From Oscillospiraceae bacterium (lineage in GTDB: Bacteria > Bacillota > Clostridia > Oscillospirales > Ruminococcaceae), in the NCBI GenBank assembly GCA_900762805.1, contig CAAFHY010000072.1:1-10084 (forward strand): a DNA stretch of 10,084 nt, given 5' to 3'. Below, in pieces: positions 1 to 7,248 of this stretch. The notes under the pieces were generated by a model. The model was not told where the DNA came from. It made no database searches and was given only the letters and a program-made list of their open reading frames with translations. Both the position numbers and the translations under genes were made by a program. Position 1 is the stretch's first letter. Every line of letters starts with the position of its first letter.

Positions 1-397
1 CTCCGCTGGTGAAGTACCTCGTCTTTTCGGCGGGAGACAGTACCGCGCCATACTCAAATCCCGTCTGCTTTGTTTTGTCAAGCAGCGTCAGGACAGCGGT
101 GCGCTCCTCATCGGTCAGCGAAAGCTCGGAGAAATCGGAAAAGTCGCCCTTGATACTGTCGGGTATCTTGACGCGGCCTGTTCCGCTTTTCGCCTTGACC
201 GGTTTCGGCGCGTTCCGTGCCGCCTTTCCGACAGCGCTTCCCACACTCTTATTATACCCCATTACCTGCGTTCTGGCAAGTCTTTCTGTCAGGCCGTTGG
301 TCTTGCAGAATTCAGACAGGCGGCTTTGCGCCGATTTCACCTTGAGCGCGAGTTCGGGCGGTATCGGCTGCCCCGCGGCATGGGGCCGATGCCGAAT
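1..397 (-). pseudogene. Phage minor capsid protein, 5'-truncated C-terminal fragment
   Basis: Reading the minus strand from 397 down to base 1 gives about 132 codons without a stop, running off the left edge of the window. From about base 358 the translation begins PELALKVKSAQSRLSEFCK and goes on through LTERLARTQVMGYNKSVG. That pattern (charged helix, RL..FCK.TGL, then R..V.GYN.S) is typical of the end of the minor capsid 2 family of Firmicute phages, which sits in virion heads near the portal. The later part (LTDEERTAVLTLLDKTKQ, then FEYGAV and YFTSG) may begin an extra C-terminal domain; I cannot name it. The family's N-terminal half, start codon and ribosome binding site are absent: the frame begins directly behind the murE stop, in the same frame. 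ATG at 262 is an internal in-frame methionine. The 397 boundary is nominal, since phage-like sequence is recognisable only below about 360. It is a remnant, or the edge of a prophage or of a misjoined contig. The family call is from memory of the pattern and is moderately sure. Confidence 0.6.
376..394 (-). other. Hairpin 3 bases after the murE stop codon
   Basis: On the minus strand CGGCAT pairs with ATGCCG across a 7-base loop, three bases after the murE TGA. The bases that follow are GC-rich and not a T run, so it is not a complete intrinsic terminator. It could be the stem of a former murE terminator whose T run was lost at the junction with the phage fragment, or chance in GC-rich DNA. 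Confidence 0.35.
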
Positions 398-1843
398 TCA
401 GCCGGCCGGCGTACCGGCTGCGCACAGCCTATCCCAAATGCTCTGCGCCTCGATGCGCTCATTGAAGGGCAGCGAGCGGCCGCCGACGAGCTGGTACATC
501 TCATGCCCCTTGCCGGCCAGCAGGATGAGGTCGCCCGGCTGTGCGGCGCGCATACAGAATTCGATGGCGCGCCGACGGTCGGGGATGACGGCGCAGCGCG
601 CCCCTGCCGGCACGCCCCGCCGCATATCGGCCAGAATGGAGAGCGGCGGCTCCGAGCGGGGGTTGCAGGTCGTCAGCACCGTCAGATCGGCGCTGCGGCA
701 GGATACGGCCGCCATTTCGGGGCGCTTGCCGCGGTCGCGGTCGCCGCCGCAGCCGAACAGCGCCAGCACCCGTCCGCTGCCGGCGAGCTGACGCGCCGCC
801 TCAATGGCGCAGGTCAGCTCCTCCGGCGTGTGCGCAAAATCGATATAGAGCGAAAAGGGCGCGCCGAGCGTCACCGGCTCCATGCGGCCGGCCGCATCCG
901 CCGGCCGCCCGCCGGCGAAATAGGGCGCGGGGTCGATCCCCAGCAGGCTGACGGCCGCGGCCGCAGCCAGCGTGTTGCTGACACTGTAGCGGCCGGGGCC
1001 GCTGAAGGCAGCCAGCCTCTGACGGCCCAGCAGGAGCGTGAAGCGCGTGAGCGGTCCGTCCGGCGTGATGTGCGAGGCTGTGACCTCGCCCGTGCCGGCC
1101 AGTGAGAAGGTGACGGCGCCGGGGAACTGCGCCGCCAGCGCGCTGCCGTGCGGGTCATCGGCATTGAAGGCGGCACGCCGGCACTGGCGAAAGAGCGACG
1201 CCTTGGCGGCGAAATAGGCCTCCGTTGTTTTATGATAATCGAGATGATCGCGGCCGAGATTGGTGAAGACGCCGGCGTCAAAGGTCAGCCCGTACAGGCG
1301 GTCCTGGTCGAGCGCCTGCGACGAGGCCTCCAGCACCGCATAGCGGTCACCGCGTGCGCGCATCATGGCCAGCGCGCGGTGCAGATCGGGCGGGAGCGGC
1401 GTCGTGAGCAGGCTGCCGAGCTCGCTCTCGGCGTTCTCGACGGTGCCGATGACCCCGCAGCGCTGACCGGTGGCGGCCAGCATGGCGGCGATGAGGGTGC
1501 AGACGCCGGTCTTGCCGGCCGTCCCGGTGACGGCGACGAGATGCAGCCCCTCGGCCGGACAGCCGTACAGGCGCGCCGAGATGAGGGCGGCCGCCCGGCT
1601 GACGCGCGGAACGAGCAGACAGCCGGGGGCGAGAAAGGACGGGTCGTCGATGAGGCAGACGGCCCCCTGCGCGAGCGCCTGCCGCACGAAGCGGTGCCCG
1701 TCGGTGTGCTGCCCGCGGATGGCGGCGAACAGCCAGCCCCGCCCGGCCCTGCAGGAGTGATAGGTCACGCCGCAGACAGCCGTATGCGGTCTGGCAAGAG
1801 AACAGAGATATTCGGTCGGCCCGATCAGGTCACACAGCTTCAT
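398..1843 (-). CDS. murE: MurE-type UDP-MurNAc-tripeptide ligase (divergent, DAP-type signature)
   Basis: A 481-residue cytoplasmic Mur ligase of normal length that would add the third amino acid to UDP-MurNAc-L-Ala-D-Glu using ATP. The ATG at 1843 is chosen because GGGAGGG lies 4 bases upstream. Visible motifs: P-loop GTAGKT (107-112), EASSQAL (172-178), TNLGRDHLDYH (194-204), the lysine that is carbamylated in the family (K214 in AAKASLF), GRME (319-322), DFAHTPEEL (335-343), FGCGGDRDRGKR (363-374), CNPRSE (393-398) and GKGHE (444-448). The NPR of the substrate motif points to meso-diaminopimelate rather than lysine. Oddities: the usual P-loop Asn is Ala109 and the following Thr/Ser is Gly113; SSHAL is SSQAL (Q176); the usual first Asn of the F-N-V-x-N motif is Ser287; the D of DNPR is Cys393. 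The gene stands alone, divergent from a peptide transporter and outside any visible division/cell-wall cluster. It may be a second MurE or a relative with altered substrate. The family is certain; exact activity is not. Confidence 0.92.
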   Translation of the reverse strand: MKLCDLIGPTEYLCSLARPHTAVCGVTYHSCRAGRGWLFAAIRGQHTDGHRFVRQALAQGAVCLIDDPSFLAPGCLLVPRVSRAAALISARLYGCPAEGLHLVAVTGTAGKTGVCTLIAAMLAATGQRCGVIGTVENAESELGSLLTTPLPPDLHRALAMMRARGDRYAVLEASSQALDQDRLYGLTFDAGVFTNLGRDHLDYHKTTEAYFAAKASLFRQCRRAAFNADDPHGSALAAQFPGAVTFSLAGTGEVTASHITPDGPLTRFTLLLGRQRLAAFSGPGRYSVSNTLAAAAAVSLLGIDPAPYFAGGRPADAAGRMEPVTLGAPFSLYIDFAHTPEELTCAIEAARQLAGSGRVLALFGCGGDRDRGKRPEMAAVSCRSADLTVLTTCNPRSEPPLSILADMRRGVPAGARCAVIPDRRRAIEFCMRAAQPGDLILLAGKGHEMYQLVGGRSLPFNERIEAQSIWDRLCAAGTPAG

Positions 1844-1869
1844 GTTGCCCTCCCAGAAGATGTCGCGGC

Positions 1870-1899
1870 AGTATATGCAGGAGAGCGGCCGCGTGCCAA
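1870..1899 (-). promoter_or_regulatory. Sigma-A-type promoter for murE
   Basis: On the minus strand TTGGCA (1899-1894) and TATACT (1875-1870) are separated by 18 bases, each one base from consensus. Transcription would start near 1863, giving a leader of about 20 bases with GGGAGGG just before the murE ATG at 1843. The fit of promoter, short leader and ribosome binding site makes this the best-supported promoter in the window. Confidence 0.65.
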
Positions 1900-1905
1900 C
1901 GGCAC
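1893..1905. promoter_or_regulatory. Palindrome over the murE -35 box, possible operator
   Basis: GTGCC-AAC-GGCAC is a perfect 5-base inverted repeat with a 3-base centre. It covers the whole -35 hexamer of the murE promoter and lies between the divergent murE and transporter genes, where a shared regulator would bind. No regulator gene is present in the window, and a short GC-rich palindrome can arise by chance. Confidence 0.3.
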
Positions 1906-1919
1906 AGGGCAGGGCGCCG

Positions 1920-1952
1920 CCGGCCGGCGCGCTCATATCCGGCCGCTTTTTT
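1920..1952 (+). terminator. Terminator-like hairpin in the transporter leader
   Basis: On the plus strand CGGCCGG (1921-1927) pairs with CCGGCCG (1939-1945) across an 11-base loop. One C and then six T follow (1947-1952), the form of an intrinsic terminator. It ends 30 bases before the solute-binding protein start. No plus-strand gene lies upstream for it to terminate, so a role as attenuator in the leader of the transporter operon is possible. A competing pairing exists between AGCGGCCG (1884-1891) and CGGCCGCT (1940-1947). Confidence 0.4.
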
Positions 1953-1982
1953 GCATAGGCTTTCAAAAAGCCCAAAAGGACG

Positions 1983-3782
1983 GTGAAAGTCTTGACGATT
2001 CTCAAACGAACGGCGGCTCTGCTGCTGACGCTCCTGCTGCTTCTGCCGCTGGGCGGCTGCGCGGCCGAGCCGGGCGGCGAGCTGCGGGAGCTGTATGCCT
2101 CCGAGCTTTCGACGCTCAACTATCTTGTTTCGGCCAATCAGGCCGATCAGGCCGTCGGCGCCAACTGCATCGACACGCTGGTCGAATACGACGCCTACGG
2201 CGGCCTGCGCCCCTCGCTGGCCACCGGCTGGACGCGGTCGGGCGACGGCCTGCGCTGGACCTTTACGCTGCGGCGCGGCGTCGGCTGGTACACCAGCGAG
2301 GGAGTGTACGTCCGCGATGTGACGGCGCACGACTTTGTGGCCGCCGCGCAGTATGCGCTCAGCCCCCAGAACGGCAGCCAGTGCAACAACCCGCTGTATG
2401 TGCTGAAGAACGCGCGCGCCTTTTACGAGGGGGATATCGGTGATTTTTCGGCTGTCGGCGTTCGGGCGGCCGACGATTATACGCTGGAATACACGCTGGA
2501 GCAGCCGGTGCCCTACTTTCTGTCGTCGCTGACCTACGTCTGCTTCATGCCGGCCTGTCGTGAGCTGCTGGCCGAAAAGGGGAAGGGCTTCGGCCTGACC
2601 AACGCCGATCTCTATTACTGCGGGGCCTACCGGCTGGCCGAATATGTCCCGCAGCAGCGGCAGGTCTATGTCAAAAATGAGTACAACTGGGATGCCGGCA
2701 GCGTCCACATCGCGCGCATCGTGCGCACCTACAACAGCGAGGCCGCCACGTTGGCGCCCGTCATGGTGCTGCGCGGCGAGCTTGATTTTGCCGAGATTGG
2801 CGCCGATATCGCCGGCGACTGGCAGGAAAACCATGCTGAATATCTCAGCCCCGGCCGCGAAAAGTGCGATTATTCCTATTTTTACTGCTTCAACTTCGCC
2901 CCGCAGTTCGATGACGCCTATCAGCCGGAAAACTGGCGGCGGGCCGTTGTCAATACCGCCTTCCGCAAAAGCATCGCCGCCGCCTTTGACGCGGAGTATA
3001 TCTCATCGGTCTACGGCGGCGGGGCCGTTTTGCAGCAGACCATCACGCCGCGCACCTTCGCCGTATATAATGGAAAGGACTACGCCCGGAGCGAGGCGCT
3101 GGCAGGCAGCCATATCGCCGCCGACGCCGCCGCGGCCGTGCGCTGGCGCGAGGAGGCCAGAGCGGCGCTGACGGCCGAGGGCGTCAGCTTCCCTGTCAAG
3201 GTGCCGCTGGTCTACCGGCCCGACGATGCCCAATGGGTCAATGAATCGGTGCTGCTTGAGCAGCGGCTGGAGGCGGTGCTGGGAGCCGATTATATCGACG
3301 TGATCCTTGTGGCCGGGCCGACCGAGAATTTCCTGTCGCGCACGCGGCGGGCCGGCCGGTACGCGCTGATGCGCTGCAACTGGGGTGCCGATTACATCGA
3401 CCCGCAGACCTTTACCTCGCCCTTCGCCGCCGGCAACAGCTATTGCTTCTGCGACAGGGCGGGCGGCGGGATGCCGGCGCTGCTGGAGCCGTACTATAAT
3501 AAGGTCGCCGCCGCCTCGGCTGAGACGGGCGACATGGCCGCCCGCTACCGGCTGTTTGCCGAGGCCGAGGCGTTGCTGATAGAAAACGCCGTCGCCATCC
3601 CCTATATGGTGACACCGGTCGGATATGCCGCCACGCGCATCAATGTCTTTGAGCGGCAGACCGCCTCCTGCGGCGTGTCGATCCTCCGCTATAAGGGGCT
3701 TCGGCTGTCCGAGGCTTTTATCGACGCGGAGCAGTTTGAGCGCAACCGGCAGGCGTGGGAGGCCGGACGGCAGACGGCCTGA
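1983..3782 (+). CDS. Peptide ABC transporter solute-binding lipoprotein (OppA/SBP_bac_5 family)
   Basis: A 599-residue extracytoplasmic receptor that would capture peptides and deliver them to the permeases encoded next. The N-terminus has a positive start (KRTAA), a leucine-rich core (11-21) and the lipobox LGGC with the lipid-carrying Cys26, so the mature protein should be tethered to the outer face of the membrane. The family pattern is clear: STLNYLVS near residue 43, the IDTLVEYD and LRPSLATGW stretch at about 63-82, DGLRWTFTLRRGVGWYTSEG (about 87-106), DVTAHDFV, and late in the protein GADYIDPQTFTSPF. The length is slightly above the usual 520-560. The GTG at 1983 is given as start, but AAAAGGA (1974-1980) lies only 2 bases from it; the in-frame TTG at 1992, 11 bases from that site, is a plausible alternative and would shorten the protein by three residues. 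First gene of the plus-strand operon; the first permease follows after 45 bases. Peptide class cannot be read from the sequence. Confidence 0.94.
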   Translation: MKVLTILKRTAALLLTLLLLLPLGGCAAEPGGELRELYASELSTLNYLVSANQADQAVGANCIDTLVEYDAYGGLRPSLATGWTRSGDGLRWTFTLRRGVGWYTSEGVYVRDVTAHDFVAAAQYALSPQNGSQCNNPLYVLKNARAFYEGDIGDFSAVGVRAADDYTLEYTLEQPVPYFLSSLTYVCFMPACRELLAEKGKGFGLTNADLYYCGAYRLAEYVPQQRQVYVKNEYNWDAGSVHIARIVRTYNSEAATLAPVMVLRGELDFAEIGADIAGDWQENHAEYLSPGREKCDYSYFYCFNFAPQFDDAYQPENWRRAVVNTAFRKSIAAAFDAEYISSVYGGGAVLQQTITPRTFAVYNGKDYARSEALAGSHIAADAAAAVRWREEARAALTAEGVSFPVKVPLVYRPDDAQWVNESVLLEQRLEAVLGADYIDVILVAGPTENFLSRTRRAGRYALMRCNWGADYIDPQTFTSPFAAGNSYCFCDRAGGGMPALLEPYYNKVAAASAETGDMAARYRLFAEAEALLIENAVAIPYMVTPVGYAATRINVFERQTASCGVSILRYKGLRLSEAFIDAEQFERNRQAWEAGRQTA

Positions 3783-3827
3783 GCCGGGGACGCCGCAGGG
3801 CGGAGCATCTGAAGAAGGGGGAGGGGC

Positions 3828-4769
3828 ATGGTCAAATATCTGGCGCTGCGGCTGGCGCGGGCCGCCCTTACCCTGTTCCTGATCGTGACGGTCGTCTTTA
3901 TTGCGCTGCGGCAGATGCCGGTCGAGGGATATTTCCCCAATTATGAGAAGATGACCGAGGCGCAGATCCGCGACGGCCTGCACCGCATGGGGCTTGACAG
4001 GCCGCTGCATAAACAGCTTGCTGTCTTCTACGGGCAGCTGCTGCGGCTTGATCTCGGCGTGTCGCATGTCTACCGCGCCGGCGTGCCGGTGGCTGATATC
4101 CTGCGCCCCAAGCTGCCGGTTTCGCTGCTGGTCGGCGGCGGCGCGATCCTGCTGTCGCTGCTGCTCGGCATCCCGCTCGGCACGGCGATGGCCCGCCGCC
4201 GGAACGGACCGGCCGACCGGCTGGGCACTGTTTATATCGTGCTTGCCGAGGCGGTGCCGGCGGCCGTCTGTCACCTGCTGCTGCAGCTTTACGGCACGAG
4301 CCTGTTCGGCCTGCCGCTGCTGTTTGACGGCAGTCGGCCGCTTTCGTGGCTGCTGCCGGTGGTGTCGCTGGCCATTCCCAATACGGCCTATTACGCTATG
4401 TGGCTGCGGCGCTATATGCTCGATCAGTCGTCGATGGACTATGTGCTGCTGGTGCGGGCCAAGGGAGCGAGCGAGCGGCGCGTCTATTACCGCCACCTGC
4501 TCAAGAACGCCTTTGTTCCGATGGCACAGTATCTGCCGACCTCATTTCTCAACACAATTGTCGGTTCCATTTATATCGAATCGCTTTACAGCATCCCCGG
4601 CATGGGCGGGTTGCTGGTGGACGTCATCAAGCGGCAGGACAACACGATGGTGCAGTCGATCGTGCTGCTGTTTTCGGCGGCCGGTGTGCTGGGGCTGCTG
4701 CTGGGCGACGCGGCCATGGCGGCGCTCGACCCGCGTATACGCCTGACGCGGAGCCGGCAGACGGTGTAG
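3828..4769 (+). CDS. Peptide ABC transporter permease, DppB/OppB type
   Basis: A 313-residue inner-membrane permease, the first of the two pore subunits of the peptide importer. A first membrane helix (about 9-29) is followed by an extracytoplasmic region containing the family motif MGLDRPLHKQ and LDLGVS (about 54-79). Further helices lie at about 98-122, 133-160, 172-192, 236-258 and 275-299. The cytoplasmic coupling loop that docks on the ATPase is at about 211-231 (AKGASERRVYYRHLLKNAF), with the expected EAA-like alanine-glycine pattern. The C-terminus LDPRIRL is also typical. The ATG at 3828 is preceded by a GGGGGAGGGG ribosome binding site. Length is normal and no motif is missing. The second permease follows after a 238-base gap that is unusually long for such an operon. 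Confidence 0.94.
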   Translation: MVKYLALRLARAALTLFLIVTVVFIALRQMPVEGYFPNYEKMTEAQIRDGLHRMGLDRPLHKQLAVFYGQLLRLDLGVSHVYRAGVPVADILRPKLPVSLLVGGGAILLSLLLGIPLGTAMARRRNGPADRLGTVYIVLAEAVPAAVCHLLLQLYGTSLFGLPLLFDGSRPLSWLLPVVSLAIPNTAYYAMWLRRYMLDQSSMDYVLLVRAKGASERRVYYRHLLKNAFVPMAQYLPTSFLNTIVGSIYIESLYSIPGMGGLLVDVIKRQDNTMVQSIVLLFSAAGVLGLLLGDAAMAALDPRIRLTRSRQTV

Positions 4770-4780
4770 CCGCCGCGGCG

Positions 4781-4803
4781 CTTTCGGAAGCTTTTTCCGA
4801 AGG
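4781..4803. other. Intergenic hairpin between the two permease genes
   Basis: Eleven bases after the first permease stop, TTCGGAA (4783-4789) pairs with TTCCGAA (4795-4801), extendable by a T-G and a C-G pair. The loop is 5 bases. No T run follows on the plus strand, so it is not a typical terminator. It could stabilise or process the upstream message. The rest of the 238-base gap (4770-5007) shows no convincing gene; it contains a GTG (4959) behind AGAGGAG that opens only three codons before a stop. Confidence 0.35.
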
Positions 4804-5007
4804 GCGGACGCCGGCCTTTGCGTGAAGGGCAGGCAGGATCCTTGCCGGCGGGCGGATCCTCCGGCCCTCGGGCGGTCTGTAAATGAGGCGCCGGCCCCGT
4901 GTGCGCGTGCTTTCAAGAGGACTGCCGCGTTCGGAGCTTCATCAAAGAGAGGAGAGCCGTGCCGGCCTGAGTCATATTACAGAACCGGAGGTGGGAGGTT
5001 GGCGCTG

Positions 5008-5982
5008 ATGTACCGCAAAGCCGAAAAGCTGGCAGGTGTGCTGTCTGCTCAGGAGCAGCGGCGCCTGTTTTCCTTTGCCGACCGCCGTCCGGCCGCCGAC
5101 CTGCCGGAGGGCGAGAGCTATTCTTACTGGCGCAGCACGGCCGCCGCCTTCTGCCGCAACAGAACGGCCGTCTTTTTTCTGGCTGTCATGCTGGCGGTGG
5201 TGGCCTTTTCGCTGCTGCAGCCCCTTCTGCCGGGGCAGCTCCCGGCCGCCGAGGTCAACAACGACCCTGTTACGGGCCTGCCCTGCAAGAATCTGCCGCC
5301 CGGCCGGCGCTTCTGGCTGGGCACCAACGAGATCGGGCAGGATCTGTGGGCGCGCCTGTGGGCCGGCACCCGCACTTCACTGTTTATCGGCTTTTCGGTC
5401 GCCGGCATCGAGGCGCTGGTGGGTGTGGCGGTCGGCGTGGCGTGGGGATATATCCGTGCCCTCGATGTCGTGCTGACCGAGCTTTACAATGTGACCGACA
5501 ACATCCCCACCACCATCGTGCTGATCCTGCTTTCCTATATCATGCGGCCGGGGCTGGGCACCATCATCTTCTCGCTGTCGCTGACGGGGTGGATCGGCAT
5601 GGCGCGCTTTGTGCGCAATCAGGTGGTCATCCTGCGCGACCGGGACTTTGTGCTGGCCTCGCGCTGTCTTGGAACCCCGACAGCGCGTGTCATCATCCGC
5701 GGGCTGCTGCCGCATCTGGTATCGGTGGTGGCGCTGCGCGCCGCCCTTTCGATCCCGGCGGCCATCGGCAGCGAGGTATTTATCACCTATATCGGGTTAG
5801 GGCTGCCGGCCAATCTGCCCAGCCTCGGCAACCTGCTCAACGCCGGACGCAAGCTGATGATGAGCCGTTCGCTGCGCTATCAGCTTGTTTTCCCGGCGGC
5901 GGTGCTGTCGCTGGTGACGGTGTCTTTTTACCTCGTCGGCAGCGCGCTGGCCGATGCCGCCGACCCCCGCAACCACCGTTGA
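5008..5982 (+). CDS. Peptide ABC transporter permease, DppC/OppC type
   Basis: A 324-residue inner-membrane permease, the second pore subunit. The N-terminus is a cytoplasmic stretch followed by a membrane helix at about 54-74 (OppC N-terminal region). Then comes the family hallmark LGTNEIGQDLWARLWAGTRTS (from residue 104), here with GQD where GRD is common, and five more helices. The ATPase-coupling loop is at about 218-236 (SRCLGTPTARVIIRGLLPH). The C-terminus ADAADPR is typical. ATG 5008 is chosen because GGGAGG (4993-4998) precedes it; an in-frame TTG at 4999, three codons upstream behind GGAGGTG, is an alternative. An open frame extends back to 4822 but that part resembles nothing and lacks a ribosome binding site. 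The first ATPase follows after 252 bases. Confidence 0.93.
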   Translation: MYRKAEKLAGVLSAQEQRRLFSFADRRPAADLPEGESYSYWRSTAAAFCRNRTAVFFLAVMLAVVAFSLLQPLLPGQLPAAEVNNDPVTGLPCKNLPPGRRFWLGTNEIGQDLWARLWAGTRTSLFIGFSVAGIEALVGVAVGVAWGYIRALDVVLTELYNVTDNIPTTIVLILLSYIMRPGLGTIIFSLSLTGWIGMARFVRNQVVILRDRDFVLASRCLGTPTARVIIRGLLPHLVSVVALRAALSIPAAIGSEVFITYIGLGLPANLPSLGNLLNAGRKLMMSRSLRYQLVFPAAVLSLVTVSFYLVGSALADAADPRNHR

Positions 5983-6198
5983 GGCAGGGCGGCGGAGAGG
6001 CTGTTGCTTGACTGCCGCCGGCGGGACGGAGCGGTGAGAGGGTGCGGTATTTCGTCTTTCGGTATGGCGGGGAGCCGGCATGGGCAGAGTCATGCTGCCC
6101 GCTGTGCTCCGATCTTTCCGGCCGGCCTTTCCCGCCGCCGGAGGCTGAATACCAAAGGCCGTGTTGGCGGCGCGGGCGGGCGCGCGTTTTCCGAAAAA

Positions 6199-6216
6199 GC
6201 CGCCGTGTGCGGCGGC
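6199..6216. other. Hairpin just before the first ATPase gene's ribosome binding site
   Basis: GCCGCC (6199-6204) and GGCGGC (6211-6216) pair across a 6-base loop, 8 bases before the AGGTGG ribosome binding site (6225-6230). It could affect translation of the ATPase or mark a processing point. The rest of the 252-base gap 5983-6234 is GC-rich with no convincing gene: an in-frame TTG at 6004 would only add 77 residues without family similarity. Confidence 0.25.
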
Positions 6217-6234
6217 GAAACGGCAGGTGGACGA

Positions 6235-7248
6235 ATGGAGAATATGCTTTCGGTCGAGGGACTTTCGGTCAGCTTCTCGGTGCGCGGGCGGCTGCTGCGG
6301 GCGGTGCGCGGTGTGGATCTGACGGTGCCGGCCGGAGAGACACTGGCTGTGGTGGGGGAATCGGGCTGCGGCAAGTCGGCGCTGGCCAAGGCGGTCATGG
6401 GTCTGACCGACCGCAACGGGCGCATCGACGCCGGTCGCGTCACGCTCAACGGCATGACGGCTCAGGCCGGTGACCCGCCGGAGGCCTTTGCCCGGCTGCG
6501 GCGCTCGGCGGCGATGGTGCTGCAGGATCCCATGACCTCGCTCGACCCGCTCAAGCGCGTCGGCTGGCAGATAGCCGAGGCCGTGCGGCTGCACAGCGGC
6601 TGCTCATGGAGCCGGGCCGGGCGTGAAGCGGTGCGGCTGCTGCAGATGGTCGGCATTCCGCGCGCCGCCGAGCGGGCCCGCCAATGGCCGCACGAGTTTT
6701 CGGGCGGGATGCGGCAGCGCGCCGTCATAGCCGCCGCCATGGCCTGCCGCCCCCGCCTGCTCATCTGCGATGAGCCGACGACGGCACTCGATGTGACGGT
6801 GCAGTCGCGCGTTCTCGACCTGCTGCTTGCCCTGCAGCGCGAGCATGGGCTGAGTATGCTGTTCATCACGCATGATCTCGGCGTGGTGGCTTCGGTGGCC
6901 GACCGCGTCGCCGTCATGTACGCCGGCGAGATCGTCGAGCAGGCCACCGCCGACGAGCTTTTCTCGGACGCCCGTCACCCCTACACCTGGGCGCTGCTGA
7001 ACGCGCTGCCGCAGCTGCACAGCCGCGGGCGGCCGCTTTCGGCGCTGCCGGGCAGCGCACCGGTGCTCTATGACAACCCGCCGGGCGATGCCTTTGCGCC
7101 CCGCAACCCCTACGCGCTGCATATCGACTTTGAACAGCCGCCGCCGGTCTTTTCGGTGTCGCCCACCCACACGGTAAAGAGCTGGCTGGCCGACCCCCGT
7201 GCGCCGCGGGTGCGCCCGTCGGGAATGAGGAGACAGCCCGGACTGTGA
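6235..7248 (+). CDS. Peptide ABC transporter ATPase, DppD/OppD type, lacking Fe-S cysteines
   Basis: A 337-residue cytoplasmic ATPase powering peptide import, partner of the second ATPase. Visible parts: Walker A GESGCGKS (41-48), Q-loop Q97 in VLQDPMTSLDP, signature FSGGMRQR (155-162), Walker B LLICDEPTTALD (175-186), H-loop ITHD (H213), and the oligopeptide-transporter C-terminal domain starting at RHPYTWALL (247-255). ATG 6235 follows AGGTGG by 4 bases. The nucleotide-binding motifs are intact. The unusual part is the C-terminus. Family members commonly carry a four-cysteine [4Fe-4S] motif of the form GC.F..RCPYA...C with a fourth Cys near the end. Here the corresponding stretch GDAFAPRNPYALHID has Asp285, Asn291 and Asp298 in the three places, and HTVKSWL has Ser316 in the fourth. 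The surrounding residues remain recognisable, so this is substitution, not deletion. An ATPase for other substrates is unlikely given the adjacent permeases. Confidence 0.94.
   Translation: MENMLSVEGLSVSFSVRGRLLRAVRGVDLTVPAGETLAVVGESGCGKSALAKAVMGLTDRNGRIDAGRVTLNGMTAQAGDPPEAFARLRRSAAMVLQDPMTSLDPLKRVGWQIAEAVRLHSGCSWSRAGREAVRLLQMVGIPRAAERARQWPHEFSGGMRQRAVIAAAMACRPRLLICDEPTTALDVTVQSRVLDLLLALQREHGLSMLFITHDLGVVASVADRVAVMYAGEIVEQATADELFSDARHPYTWALLNALPQLHSRGRPLSALPGSAPVLYDNPPGDAFAPRNPYALHIDFEQPPPVFSVSPTHTVKSWLADPRAPRVRPSGMRRQPGL

Noticed and set aside
1940..1982. Promoter for the transporter operon directly before its first gene
   Set aside because: No pair resembling TTGACA and TATAAT at 16-18 bases could be found on the plus strand between 1844 and 1982, so none is annotated.
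1148..2443. 431-codon plus-strand open frame across murE and the divergent region
   Set aside because: It is antisense to conserved murE motifs and out of frame with the solute-binding protein; its composition is Arg/Gly/Ala noise.
1830..2834. 334-codon minus-strand open frame opposite the solute-binding protein
   Set aside because: It overlaps the well-supported lipoprotein gene and the murE start region, with no motif or sensible ribosome binding site.
3003..4496. 497-codon minus-strand open frame opposite the solute-binding protein and first permease
   Set aside because: It crosses two clearly real plus-strand genes, is rich in Arg, His, Gln and Pro and has no family motif. It is a typical shadow in GC-rich DNA.
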